A stretch of 64,000 nucleotides of DNA from assembly GCA_035556075.1 (NCBI GenBank), contig DATMFQ010000012.1:9791-73790 (forward strand), in the 5' to 3' direction. A program made the position numbers and the translations under genes. A model generated the notes under the pieces. It was not told the DNA's origin. It did not search any database and worked only from the letters and a program-made list of their open reading frames with translations. This DNA is from 73-13 sp035556075. GTDB taxonomy: Bacteria; Actinomycetota; Actinomycetes; Actinomycetales; Microbacteriaceae. Below, one piece after another: positions 53,175-61,672 of the stretch (position 1 is its first letter; each line of letters starts with the position of its first letter).

Positions 53175-53885
53175 GTGCGGAAGTTTTGGCCCCTCGGGGC
53201 CTTCCTCGTCATCGTGGTGATCCATCACGTCCTCCTTGGGGTGCAGGCCTACTCGCTGGTGACGAAGGGGCTGCTCATGGGCACCCTCCTGCTCGGGGTG
53301 CTCACGGTCGGTCTGGTGACCGACCGTGAGCTGTTGGCGACGCGGCGCGTGCGCTACGCATTCGTCCTGCTGTGCGGTGGGATCGCGCTGTCGCTCGCGG
53401 GTGACCTCGGGATCGTCGTGTCGCTCGAGTTCGGCATGATCTGGTTCGTGCTCGCGCTCGCGGTGTATATCGGGATGCTCGTGGGGCCCGCGCGGGCACG
53501 GTCGCTGTCTTGGTGGGCGATCCCGTACGGGCTGTGCTACTCGCCGATCATCGCGCTCCTGTGGGTGCACCTCGGCGAGCGGGGCCCGCTCATCGCCTTC
53601 TATGGCCTGCTGCTGATGCTGTTGGCCGTGGTGGCGACGATGGTCGGGCGCGTCGCGGCGCTGGGGGGCTTGGTGTTCCTCGTGGCGGAGGGGCTGCTCG
53701 GCTTCCGGCTGTTTTGGCCGGAGGTGCTCGCCGGGTTCCCCGACCCCTGGCAGGACGTCGCGATCAGTCTGCTGTACTGCGCGGGCCAAGGACTGCTCGC
53801 GTTCGGCGTGCTGCTGCGGCTGAGCGACGAGCCCCGGCTCGCGACCGAGCGTGCCAGCCGGGTGGTGGTGCCGGTGCCGAGCTGA
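53175..53885 (+). CDS. YhhN-family (lysoplasmalogenase-like) membrane protein, copy 2
   Basis: 236 residues, GTG start, about eight membrane helices. Paralogue of the gene at 52010: both have a MGTLLLGVLTVGLV/MPALLLAVVLTVGV-like second helix, GxxLSxxGD or SWFGDI after the third, and share the near-identical FPDPWQD...LLYCAGxGLxAxGVLxRL ending. Probably a local duplication that placed one copy on each side of rpsO. Membrane enzyme of ether-lipid turnover or merely a structural relative; activity unproven. Confidence 0.75.
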   Translation: MRKFWPLGAFLVIVVIHHVLLGVQAYSLVTKGLLMGTLLLGVLTVGLVTDRELLATRRVRYAFVLLCGGIALSLAGDLGIVVSLEFGMIWFVLALAVYIGMLVGPARARSLSWWAIPYGLCYSPIIALLWVHLGERGPLIAFYGLLLMLLAVVATMVGRVAALGGLVFLVAEGLLGFRLFWPEVLAGFPDPWQDVAISLLYCAGQGLLAFGVLLRLSDEPRLATERASRVVVPVPS

Positions 53886-53916
53886 GGGGGGTGGGAATAG
53901 TTGCGCGCTCCCCGCG

Positions 53917-53939
53917 TTGCACTCGACAGATCAATGCAA
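53917..53939. promoter_or_regulatory. Dyad TTGCA-N13-TGCAA upstream of the flavin monooxygenase gene
   Basis: Inverted TTGCA/TGCAA arms, followed at once by ATGCAT (53940-53945), in an AT-richer stretch 45 bp before the monooxygenase start. Possible site for a MarR- or TetR-type repressor; no such gene lies immediately beside it. Confidence 0.35.
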
Positions 53940-53983
53940 ATGCATGAATGCGGGGGCCGCAGTCAATCACGAAAGGAATGGCG

Positions 53984-55162
53984 ATGCTCGCCACCGACAC
54001 CAACCAGAGCCCGGTCCAGTTCGGCATCTTCTCCGTCTCCGACGTGACGAGGGACCCCGTCGCCGGTACGACGGTGAGCGAGGCGCAGCGCATCAAGGAC
54101 TGGGTGCGGATCGCCGTCCACGCCGAGGAGGTCGGCCTCGACGTCGTCGCGATCGGCGAGCACCACAACCCGCCATTCTTCTCATCCTCGCCGACGACGA
54201 CCCTCGCGTACGTCGCGGCGCAGACCAAGCGGATCCTGCTGTCGACCGCGACGACGCTCATTACGACGAACGACCCCGTCAAGATCGCCGAAGACTTCGC
54301 GATGCTGCAGCACCTCGCCGACGGCCGCGTCGACCTCATGCTCGGCCGTGGCAACACCGGCCCGGTCTATCCGTGGTTCGGTCAGGACATCCGCGAGGGC
54401 ATCCCGCTGGCGATCGAGCACTACAATCTGCTCCACCGGCTCTGGACCGAGGAGTTCGTCGACTGGTCCGGCAAGTTCCGCACTCCACTGCAGGGTTTCC
54501 AGTCGACGCCGCGGCCGCTCGATGGCGTCGCCCCCTTCGTCTGGCACGGCTCCATCCGCTCGCCGGAGATCGCCGAGCAGGCCGCCTACTACGGCGACGG
54601 CTTCTTTGCGAACAACATCTTCTGGCCGAAGGAGCACTACATGCGCCTCATCGGCTACTATCGCCAGCGCTTCGAGCACTACGGGCACGGCACCGCCGCC
54701 CAGGCGATCGTCGGCCTCGGCGGGCAGTTCTTCGCACGCAAGAACTCGCAGGATGCGGTCAATGAGTTCCGCCCCTACTTCGACAATGCGCCGGTCTACG
54801 GTCACGGGCCCTCGCTCGAGGAGTTCACCGCGCAGACGCCGCTGACGGTCGGCTCCCCGCAGGAGGTCATCGACCGCTACGCGGGAATGCGAGAATCCTT
54901 CGGCGACTATCAGCGCCAGCTCTTCCTCATCGACCACGCGGGCCTGCCGCTGGGGACCGTGCTCGAGCAACTCGACATCCTTGGTGGTGAGATCGTGCCG
55001 GCGCTGCGTCGCGAGTTCGCGACGGATCGTCCCGCGGAGGTGCCCGCTGGGCCGACGCATGCGGCGCGGGTCGCGGCGGACGCCCGCGGCGAGCTCCCCG
55101 TGGCTGGTGGCCGCGTCGAGGAGCCGGTCGCCGGCGCGGCCTTCGGACTCGGCGCTCGCTGA
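53984..55162 (+). CDS. LLM-class flavin-dependent oxidoreductase, CE1758 type
   Basis: About 392 residues from the ATG at 53984, placed 6 nt after GAAAGGA; ATG 53978 abuts that site. Luciferase-like monooxygenase fold: VQFGIFSVSDVTRDP, HAEEVGLDVVAIGEHHNPPFFSSSPTTTLAYVAA, TNDPVKIAEDFAMLQHLADGRVDLMLGRGN and the YYGDGFFANNIFWPKEHY segment of the CE1758 subgroup. Uses reduced FMN. In corynebacteria and relatives a CE1759-type NADPH:FMN reductase follows directly; here only a fragment of it follows. The substrate is unknown. Confidence 0.85.
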   Translation: MLATDTNQSPVQFGIFSVSDVTRDPVAGTTVSEAQRIKDWVRIAVHAEEVGLDVVAIGEHHNPPFFSSSPTTTLAYVAAQTKRILLSTATTLITTNDPVKIAEDFAMLQHLADGRVDLMLGRGNTGPVYPWFGQDIREGIPLAIEHYNLLHRLWTEEFVDWSGKFRTPLQGFQSTPRPLDGVAPFVWHGSIRSPEIAEQAAYYGDGFFANNIFWPKEHYMRLIGYYRQRFEHYGHGTAAQAIVGLGGQFFARKNSQDAVNEFRPYFDNAPVYGHGPSLEEFTAQTPLTVGSPQEVIDRYAGMRESFGDYQRQLFLIDHAGLPLGTVLEQLDILGGEIVPALRREFATDRPAEVPAGPTHAARVAADARGELPVAGGRVEEPVAGAAFGLGAR

Positions 55163-55177
55163 GTCGGGGAAGGCGGC

Positions 55178-55450
55178 GTGGCTGGCCAGGCGCGGCCGCT
55201 CTTCACGTACCTGCACGCCGCGCCGCTGTCGACCGGCGTCTTCGCCGCCAGCAGCGACTGGGGCGGGGCCCCGAGCGGCGGCGCGCCGCGCGCCATCGAT
55301 GCGGCGACGGGCCTGCACGAGCGCATCGAGCGTGCGGGCCATGAGCTCGCCGCCGCGGTCATCGCCTCGACACGGCAGTCCGGTCCGGCGGACCCGTTTG
55401 CCCTCCCCGTCGGCTTCTCGGCGGTCGGCGCCTACGGCGAGACGAGGTAG
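55178..55450 (+). pseudogene. CE1759-type FMN reductase remnant (C-terminal part only)
   Basis: An open frame of 90 residues beginning 15 bp after the monooxygenase stop. It reads PLFTYLHAAPLSTGVFAASSDWG, then LHERIERAGHELAAAVIAS, which matches from memory the C-terminal third of CE1759-family NAD(P)H-dependent FMN reductases (PLFxYL, PTGVFAA..DWG, L..RIxRAAxELA). The FMN-binding N-terminal 120 or more residues are absent and there is no room for them. Probably deleted. It overlaps the convergent NIPSNAP gene by 19 bp. Confidence 0.6.
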
Positions 55451-55728
55451 GTGAGCTCCATCGCGGCGATCTTGACGGGGGACGCCGCGACGGCGCTCAG
55501 TCGCTCGTCGGAGACCGACCAGCGCTCGTCGAGCTCCCGGAACTCCTCGAGCGGCAGCTCGGCAGAGACCATCCACACCCAGCGGTCGCGCTCCGGGGTG
55601 AAGTAGCCGAACTCGATCGTGAAGCCGAACTCGATGCGCCGGGCGCACATGACGTCGCGCCAGTAGGGCACCCAGATGTCGGCCTCCGCCGGGTCGAGGG
55701 TGTACTGGCGGAGCTGATAGGACCTCAT
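55432..55728 (-). CDS. NIPSNAP-family small protein
   Basis: 98 residues. MRSYQLRQYTLDPAEADIWVPYWRDVMCARR and FGYFTPERDRWVWMVSAEL give the ferredoxin-like dimeric alpha/beta-barrel pattern of NIPSNAP proteins. Function in bacteria is mostly unknown; some act near oxidative or aromatic metabolism. Minus-strand TAGGCT (plus-strand 55735-55740) ends 6 nt before the ATG, so a leaderless mRNA is likely. Confidence 0.7.
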   Translation of the reverse strand: MRSYQLRQYTLDPAEADIWVPYWRDVMCARRIEFGFTIEFGYFTPERDRWVWMVSAELPLEEFRELDERWSVSDERLSAVAASPVKIAAMELTYLVSP

Positions 55729-55737
55729 CCCGCCAGC

Positions 55738-56310
55738 CTACGACCGAGGGAGCACCGCGGCGACGAGACGGCCCGGCAGCCCGGGCTCGACAGGGCCTCG
55801 GGTGATGACCCGCAGCACGACGACGCCGACGAGCGCGTCGACGACGAGTTTCGGGGAGGTGTCCGGCGGGAGGTCACCGGCGGCGATCGCGCGCGCCAGC
55901 CGGCCGGTCAGCGTATCGCCGGCGGCGAGCACCTCGCCGAGGCCCCGTCCGATGCTCTCGTCGACGGCGGCCGCGGCGGCGAGGGAGCGGAAGAGCGTCG
56001 CCGTCTCGGGCGCCGCGACGTGCTCGAGCACGGTCTCGAGCCAGTCGGCGAGGTCGGCGCGGAGGTCCCCGGTGTCGGGTGGGAGGAACTCGGCCGGCAG
56101 CAGTCGGCCCTCGAAGAGGCAGTTGGCGACGAGCGCGGCCTTCGACCCCCACCAGCGGTAGATCGTCTGTTTGCCGACCCCCGCGTCAGCAGCGATGCCC
56201 TCGATCGTGAGGTCCTCGTACCCTCGCTCGGCGACGAGCCGCGCGGTCGACTCGAGGATGGCGACCCGGGCGGCCTCGCTGCGCGCGGGGCCTCGTCGTG
56301 GAGCGGTCAT
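55738..56310 (-). CDS. TetR family transcriptional regulator
   Basis: 190 residues. N-terminal HTH: RVAILESTARLVAERGYEDLTIEGIAADAGVGKQTIYRWWGSKAALV (about 14-60). The C-terminal half is a TetR_C-type ligand-binding domain with a conserved helix pattern (DLADWLETVLEHVAAPETATLFRSLAA). Divergent from the MMPL transporter gene with an 85-bp gap, the classical arrangement of an efflux pump and its repressor. TAGACT ends 6 nt before its ATG. Confidence 0.88.
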   Translation of the reverse strand: MTAPRRGPARSEAARVAILESTARLVAERGYEDLTIEGIAADAGVGKQTIYRWWGSKAALVANCLFEGRLLPAEFLPPDTGDLRADLADWLETVLEHVAAPETATLFRSLAAAAAVDESIGRGLGEVLAAGDTLTGRLARAIAAGDLPPDTSPKLVVDALVGVVVLRVITRGPVEPGLPGRLVAAVLPRS

Positions 56311-56361
56311 ACACAGAGTCTATTCAGGAATGCGAGACGGACCGTTGCGTATTATGGTCCG
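56311..56361. promoter_or_regulatory. Divergent tetR / MMPL control region
   Basis: Minus-strand TAGACT (plus-strand 56317-56322) serves the regulator. A dyad CGGACC-N12-GGTCCG (56338-56343 with 56356-56361) overlaps a plus-strand -10-like TATTAT (56350-56355) for the transporter gene. The dyad is the most likely TetR operator. Confidence 0.55.
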
Positions 56362-56395
56362 GCCACAACGCCGTCACCCGGAAGGACCCACACGT

Positions 56396-58903
56396 ATGGC
56401 CAAGCTCCTCCAGCGGCTCGGAACCTGGTCTGCCGCTCACCCCTGGCGGGTGGTCGTCGGCTGGCTCGTCGTGCTGCTGGTCGCCGGTGGCGGCTTTCTC
56501 ATCGGGTTCACCGGCCTCCAGAACACGCTCGATATTCCGGACCTGCCCTCGAGCGACGTGCTCAAGGAACTCGAGTCCGAGCTGCCGGACTTTGCCGGCG
56601 CGAGCGGCACCATCGTCTTCCATCGCGAGGACGGGATGGCGCTCGACCCACAGCAGCGTGCGGCCATCTCGGAGCTCGTGGCCAGCGCCGCTGATCTGCC
56701 GGATGTCGCGCTCGCGGTCGACCCCTTCGCCGCCGAGCAGGAGCGGGCCGCGCAGCTCACCGAGCTGGAGGACGGCAGCACGCAGCTCGCGGCTGGCCAG
56801 GCACAGCTCGACGGCGGGCAGGCGCAGCTCGACGCCGGCCGAGCCCAGCTCGAGGGGGCCCTCGCGCAGGCGCAAGCGGTCGGTAGTCCGGCGGTGGACG
56901 CCATCACCGCGCAGCTCACCCAGCTCGACGCGGAGCAGGCACGGATCGATGCCGAGCAGGCACGGCTCGACGCCTCGACCGCGCAGCTCGCCGACGGCAC
57001 CCGACTCCTCGACCTCGCGGCGCCCATTCAACTCGTCAGCGACGACGGCTCGACGGCGATCGCGACCATCGCATTCACCGAGCCGAGGCTCGACCTCGCC
57101 GAGTCGTCGAAGGCGGCGGTCATCGAGCACTTCACCGAGGCGCCGCTCGCGGGCATCGAGGTTGCCGTCTCGACCGAGATCGCGCAGGGCATCCCGCAAT
57201 TCCTCGGGGTCGGTGAGCTGGTGGGTCTCCTCATCGCCGCGCTCGTGCTCGGGGTCATGCTGCGCACGCTCGTCGGCTCGCTCATCCCGCTCGCGATCGC
57301 GGTGACGGGGGTCGCGGCGTCGATGCTCGCGGCCATGGCCTTCGCCGGGATCGTCCCGATGGCGAGCGTCACGCCGGTGCTCGGGGTCATGCTCGGGCTC
57401 GCCGTCGGCATCGACTACTCGCTGTTCATCATCAACCGGCACCGCAAGCAGCTGCTCGCCGGGACCGGGCTGCGCGAATCGATCGGGCTGGCCAACGGCA
57501 CAGCCGGCAACGCGGTCGTCTTCGCCGGGTCGACCGTCGTCGTCGCGCTCCTCGCGCTGAACGTCACCGGCATCCCGTTCCTCGGGGTCATGGGCAATGT
57601 CGCTGCCGTGTCGATCCTCGTCGCGGTGCTCGTCGCGATCACGCTGACCCCGGCACTCCTCGGATTCGCCGGAATGCGGGTGCTGAGCCGTCGACAGCGC
57701 GAGCGACTGGTCTCGGCTCCGGCGGCGCCGGGCACCATCGCGGCGGGACTTCCCTCGACCGCGAGCAACCCGACCGCCCAGCGACCGATGCCCTGGTGGC
57801 GCGCGATCGTCACGGTCATCGCGACCATCGCCGTCCTCGCCGTCGTCGCGCTCCCCGCCCTCCAGATGCGGGTCGGCCTGCCCGGCGGCGAGTCCGAGCC
57901 CGTCGGCTCCCTCGCACAGCGCGCGTACACGATCACCGAGGCCGAGTTCGGTGCCGGGACGAATGGCCCCCTCCTCGTCGCGGCGACGTTCCCGGAGGTG
58001 CTCGAGGGCCCCGCGCTCGTGACAAGGCAGCTGGCGATCGCCGAGCGCATCGCCGAGATCGACTCGGTGCACGCGATCGCGCCCGTCGCGACGAATGCGG
58101 CGGGTACGGTCACTGCATTCCAGGTCATCCCGGAGGAGGGGCCCGACGCGGAATCGACGGCGGACCTCGTCGTCGCACTGCGCGACCTCGCCCTCGCCGA
58201 TGGCACGACGCTCGGCGTCACCGGGCAGTCGGCGATGAATATCGACGTGTCCGATCGGCTCCTCGACGCCCTCCCGATCTACCTCGCGGTCGTCATCGGG
58301 CTCTCGCTCCTCATCATGATCGTCGTCTTCCGCTCACTGCTCGTGCCCCTCATCGCGACCGGCGGGTTCATCCTGTCGCTGTTCGCGACCTACGGCGCGA
58401 CCGTCGCGGTCTTCCAGCTCGGCTGGGCCGCGGAGCTGTTTGCGGTCGAGCACGTCGGGCCGATCCTCAACTTCCTGCCCATCATCCTCATCGGCATCTT
58501 GTTTGGCCTCGCGATGGACTATCAGCTCTTCCTCGCGACCGGGATGCGCGAGGCCTACGTCCACGGGACGCCCGCGCGGCTCGCCGTCACGAGGGGCTTC
58601 CGCGCTGGCCGGAGCGTCGTCATCGCGGCGGGACTCATCATGGTGTCGATCTTCGGTGGCTTCATCTTCGCCGAGTCCGGCATGATCCGCAGTCTTGGCT
58701 TCGGCCTCGCGGTCGGCATCCTGTTCGATGCCTTCATCGTGCGGTTGCTGCTCATGCCCGCGCTCATGCACCTGGTCGGCAAGGGCGCCTGGTGGCTGCC
58801 ACGGTGGCTCGACCGGGTGCTGCCCGACGTCGATGTCGAGGGTGCGTCACTCGAACGCGGCGACACGGCTGCGCAGCCGGAGGCGACGTCCGCGTCGACC
58901 TAG
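56396..58903 (+). CDS. MMPL/RND-type membrane transporter
   Basis: 835 residues from ATG 56396 (GGAAGGA site). Twelve membrane helices in the RND pattern: one near the N-terminus, a large outside loop, five more, then the same again. GLAVGIDYSLFIINRHR and FGLAMDYQLFLATGMRE carry the paired Asp-Tyr proton-relay residues of MMPL proteins. The first outside loop holds a 90-residue coiled coil of AQLDxGxAQL-type repeats. Likely exports a lipid or drug; controlled by the divergent TetR. No cell-wall-lipid synthesis genes are near, so the cargo is open. Confidence 0.88.
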   Translation: MAKLLQRLGTWSAAHPWRVVVGWLVVLLVAGGGFLIGFTGLQNTLDIPDLPSSDVLKELESELPDFAGASGTIVFHREDGMALDPQQRAAISELVASAADLPDVALAVDPFAAEQERAAQLTELEDGSTQLAAGQAQLDGGQAQLDAGRAQLEGALAQAQAVGSPAVDAITAQLTQLDAEQARIDAEQARLDASTAQLADGTRLLDLAAPIQLVSDDGSTAIATIAFTEPRLDLAESSKAAVIEHFTEAPLAGIEVAVSTEIAQGIPQFLGVGELVGLLIAALVLGVMLRTLVGSLIPLAIAVTGVAASMLAAMAFAGIVPMASVTPVLGVMLGLAVGIDYSLFIINRHRKQLLAGTGLRESIGLANGTAGNAVVFAGSTVVVALLALNVTGIPFLGVMGNVAAVSILVAVLVAITLTPALLGFAGMRVLSRRQRERLVSAPAAPGTIAAGLPSTASNPTAQRPMPWWRAIVTVIATIAVLAVVALPALQMRVGLPGGESEPVGSLAQRAYTITEAEFGAGTNGPLLVAATFPEVLEGPALVTRQLAIAERIAEIDSVHAIAPVATNAAGTVTAFQVIPEEGPDAESTADLVVALRDLALADGTTLGVTGQSAMNIDVSDRLLDALPIYLAVVIGLSLLIMIVVFRSLLVPLIATGGFILSLFATYGATVAVFQLGWAAELFAVEHVGPILNFLPIILIGILFGLAMDYQLFLATGMREAYVHGTPARLAVTRGFRAGRSVVIAAGLIMVSIFGGFIFAESGMIRSLGFGLAVGILFDAFIVRLLLMPALMHLVGKGAWWLPRWLDRVLPDVDVEGASLERGDTAAQPEATSAST

Positions 58904-59094
58904 CCGGACTTGCGGCGGAACTCTCGCTTGCCGCCCGCCTTGCCGTGGGCGGCGTGGACGCCACCGGTGCTGCCGGGTGCCGCGGGGCCACTGCCGCCGC
59001 CCTGCTGCTTGCGAGCGAGCGCCTCGCGGAATTTGGCCTTCGTCTCCGCGGCCTTCGCGTCATCGCTCGGCGGGGTGGACTGCTGCTCAGACAT
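58900..59094 (-). CDS. DUF5302-family small protein
   Basis: 64 residues, overlapping the MMPL stop. Acidic N-terminus, DAKAAETKAKFREALARKQ helix, then a Gly/Ala/His linker and basic GGKREFRRKSG tail; this is the pattern of DUF5302 proteins seen across actinobacteria. Small, highly charged and probably nucleic-acid- or protein-binding; function unknown. Minus-strand TACACT ends 6 nt before its ATG. Confidence 0.72.
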   Translation of the reverse strand: MSEQQSTPPSDDAKAAETKAKFREALARKQQGGGSGPAAPGSTGGVHAAHGKAGGKREFRRKSG

Positions 59095-59100
59095 GCCGTC

Positions 59101-59110
59101 AGTGTAGACT
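59101..59110. promoter_or_regulatory. Overlapping divergent -10 elements (DUF5302 / pnp)
   Basis: Minus-strand TACACT (plus-strand 59101-59106) for the small gene and plus-strand TAGACT (59105-59110) for pnp share bases. This is the second such overlap in the window. Confidence 0.5.
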
Positions 59111-59116
59111 TGCCAC

Positions 59117-59362
59117 CGCAATAACAGGGGCAGCAGCGGAAACGAAGCTGGTCCACGGTGGTAGCTCCCCGAGCCGCAAGGAATCGGTGGGTTTCGACTG
59201 TTGGCCAGAGCCGATCCGGGTCGCCACTGTGACAGGGATCCCTTCCTGCCCGCTCCTGCACCAGTTGCGTCGTGGTTCCGCCGCGCCATCGCGGGCGACG
59301 GTCCCACGCATTCGTGATGAATGCGCGCCCGGATGGCGCGCCAGATGAAAGGTGGGCAACCC
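59117..59362 (+). ncRNA. Long structured pnp leader (candidate Actino-pnp RNA)
   Basis: From the probable transcript start near 59117 to the GTG of pnp there are about 246 nt without a gene. Conserved RNA structures called Actino-pnp are known upstream of pnp in actinobacteria, thought to be cut in autoregulation of this RNase. Two small hairpins are seen by eye: GCATTC / GAATGC (59308-59313 with 59319-59324) and GCGCGCC / GGCGCGC near 59324-59341, just before the AAAGGTGG ribosome site. Membership in the family is by position and not checked against a covariance model. Confidence 0.5.
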
Positions 59363-61579
59363 GTGGAGGGTCCCGAAATCAAGTTCGCCGAAGCCGTCAT
59401 CGACAACGGCCGCTTCGGCAAGCGCGTCGTGCGGTTTGAGACCGGCCGACTCGCGCAGCAGGCGCAGGGCGCGGTCGCCGCGTACCTCGACGAGGAGACG
59501 ATGCTCCTCTCCGCCACGAGCATCAGCAAGAACCCGCGGGAGGGCTTCGACTTCTTCCCGCTCACCGTCGACGTCGAGGAGCGCTCCTACGCGGCCGGCA
59601 AGATCCCCGGCTCGTTCTTCCGCCGTGAGGGCCGCCCGTCGACCGAGGCGATCCTTGTCTGCCGCCTCATCGACCGGCCGCTGCGCCCGTCGTTCGCCGA
59701 TGGCGTCCGCCACGAGGTCCAGATCGTTGTCACGGTGCTGAGCATCGCCCCGGACGAGTTCTACGACGCGCTCGCGATCAACGCGGCGAGCGCCTCGACG
59801 CAGATCTCCGGTATCAAGTTCTCCGGCCCCATCGCCGGTGTGCGCCTGGCGCTCATCGACGGCCAGTGGGTCGCCTTCCCGAAGCACTCGCAACTCGCCG
59901 ACGCGGTCTTTGACCTCACGGTGGCCGGCCGGGTGCTGCCGAACGGCGAGGTCGCGATCATGATGGTCGAGGCCGAGGCGACCGAGACGTCGTGGGAGCT
60001 CATCCGCGCCGGGGCGGCGAAGCCGGACGAGGCCGTCGTCGCCGAGGGTCTCGAGGCCTCGAAGCCGTTCATCAAGGCGCTCGTCGAGGCGCAGGCCCAG
60101 CTCGCCGCGCAGTCGGCGAAGGCGGTCGTCGACCGTCCGCTCTTCGCCGACTACTCTGCCGAGGTCTACGACGCCATCTCCGCGCTCGCGCACGACGAGC
60201 TCGTCGACGTGTATCGGATCGCCGGCAAGGTCGAGCGCCAGGACGCCGACGACGCGCTCAAGGCGCGCGTCAAGGAGACCGTGCAGGCGAAGGTCGACGC
60301 CGGTGAGCTGCCCGCCGAGGCCATTGGCCAGCTGTCGGCCGCGTACAAGGCGGTCGCGAAGCGGGTCATGCGCGCGCGGGTGCTGACCGAGGGCGTCCGG
60401 ATCGACGGCCGCGGTGCGGAGGACATCCGTGCGCTCGACGCGGAGGTCCAGGTCATCCCGCGGGTGCACGGCTCGGCGATCTTCCAGCGTGGTGAGACCC
60501 AGATCCTCGGCGTCACGACGCTGAACATGCTCAAGATGGAGCAGCAGATCGACTCGCTCTCGCCGGTGACGCACAAGCGCTACCTGCACCACTACAACTT
60601 CCCGCCCTACTCGACCGGTGAGACCGGTCGCGTCGGCAGCCCGAAGCGTCGCGAGATCGGGCACGGCTTCCTCGCCGAGCGCGCCCTCGTGCCGGTGCTG
60701 CCGAGCCGCGAGGAGTTCCCCTACGCGATCCGTCAGGTGTCGGAGGCGCTCAGCTCCAACGGCTCGACCTCGATGGGCTCCGTCTGCGCGTCGACCCTCT
60801 CGCTGCTCAACGCCGGTGTGCCGCTGCGGGCGCCGGTCGCGGGCATCGCGATGGGGCTCATCACCGACGAGATCGACGGTGAGACCCGCTACGCGACGCT
60901 CACCGACATCCTCGGCGCGGAGGACGCGCTCGGCGACATGGACTTCAAGGTCGCCGGGACCAGCGAGTTCATCACCGCGCTCCAGCTCGACACGAAGCTC
61001 GACGGCATCCCGTCCGAGGTGCTCGCGGGTGCGCTCAAGCAGGCGAAGGGCGCGCGACTGCGCATTCTCGCGACGATGAATGAGGCGATCGACGCACCGG
61101 ATGAGATGGCCCCGACGGCGCCGCGCGTCATCTCGGTGCAGATCCCGATGGACAAGATCGGCGAGCTCATCGGCCCGAAGGGCAAGACGATCAACGGCAT
61201 CCAGGACGAGACCGGGGCGCAGATCTCGATCGAGGACGACGGCACCGTGTACATCGGCGCGGTCGACGGCCCCTCCGCGGAGGCGGCACGGGCCGCGGTC
61301 AACGCGATCGCGAACCCGCAGATGCCGGAGGTCGGCGAGCGCTACCTCGGCACGGTCGTCAAGCTCGCGACGTTCGGCGCCTTCGTCTCGCTCACCCCGG
61401 GCAAGGACGGGCTGCTGCACGTGTCGGAGGTCCGCAAGCTCGCGGGCGGCAAGCGCGTCGACGACCTCGAGGAGGTCCTGTCGGTCGGGCAGAAGCTCCA
61501 GGTCGAGATCACCAAGATCGACGACCGCGGCAAGCTCTCGCTCGCCCTCGTGCAGGACGAGGACGCCGCCGAGGCGTGA
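59363..61579 (+). CDS. pnp: Polyribonucleotide nucleotidyltransferase (PNPase)
   Basis: 738 residues from the GTG at 59363 (MEGPEIKFAEAVIDNGRFG), preceded by AAAGGTGG; earlier in-frame ATGs at 59321 and 59348 lack this fit. Two RNase PH domains (VRFETGRLAQQAQGAVAAYL; EVQVIPRVHGSAIFQRGETQ, with FPPYSTGETGRVGSPKRREIGHG near the active site), a helical linker, KH (IGELIGPKGKTINGIQDETG) and S1 (YLGTVVKLATFGAFVSLTPGKDGLLHVSEV). Phosphorolytic 3'-5' RNase of the degradosome. Separated from rpsO, its normal neighbour. Confidence 0.97.
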   Translation: MEGPEIKFAEAVIDNGRFGKRVVRFETGRLAQQAQGAVAAYLDEETMLLSATSISKNPREGFDFFPLTVDVEERSYAAGKIPGSFFRREGRPSTEAILVCRLIDRPLRPSFADGVRHEVQIVVTVLSIAPDEFYDALAINAASASTQISGIKFSGPIAGVRLALIDGQWVAFPKHSQLADAVFDLTVAGRVLPNGEVAIMMVEAEATETSWELIRAGAAKPDEAVVAEGLEASKPFIKALVEAQAQLAAQSAKAVVDRPLFADYSAEVYDAISALAHDELVDVYRIAGKVERQDADDALKARVKETVQAKVDAGELPAEAIGQLSAAYKAVAKRVMRARVLTEGVRIDGRGAEDIRALDAEVQVIPRVHGSAIFQRGETQILGVTTLNMLKMEQQIDSLSPVTHKRYLHHYNFPPYSTGETGRVGSPKRREIGHGFLAERALVPVLPSREEFPYAIRQVSEALSSNGSTSMGSVCASTLSLLNAGVPLRAPVAGIAMGLITDEIDGETRYATLTDILGAEDALGDMDFKVAGTSEFITALQLDTKLDGIPSEVLAGALKQAKGARLRILATMNEAIDAPDEMAPTAPRVISVQIPMDKIGELIGPKGKTINGIQDETGAQISIEDDGTVYIGAVDGPSAEAARAAVNAIANPQMPEVGERYLGTVVKLATFGAFVSLTPGKDGLLHVSEVRKLAGGKRVDDLEEVLSVGQKLQVEITKIDDRGKLSLALVQDEDAAEA

Positions 61580-61672
61580 TGACGCGCGGATAACGATCCG
61601 CAAACGGTCCGCAGGGCCTCCATCGGCCGCGGACACCCGGGCAGTACTCTTCCCAGAACGAAGGGAGCCCGA

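Noticed and set aside
58914..59124. Plus-strand frames opposite the DUF5302 gene
   Set aside because: No ribosome site or recognisable motif, and the minus-strand gene has a fitting promoter, length and family pattern.
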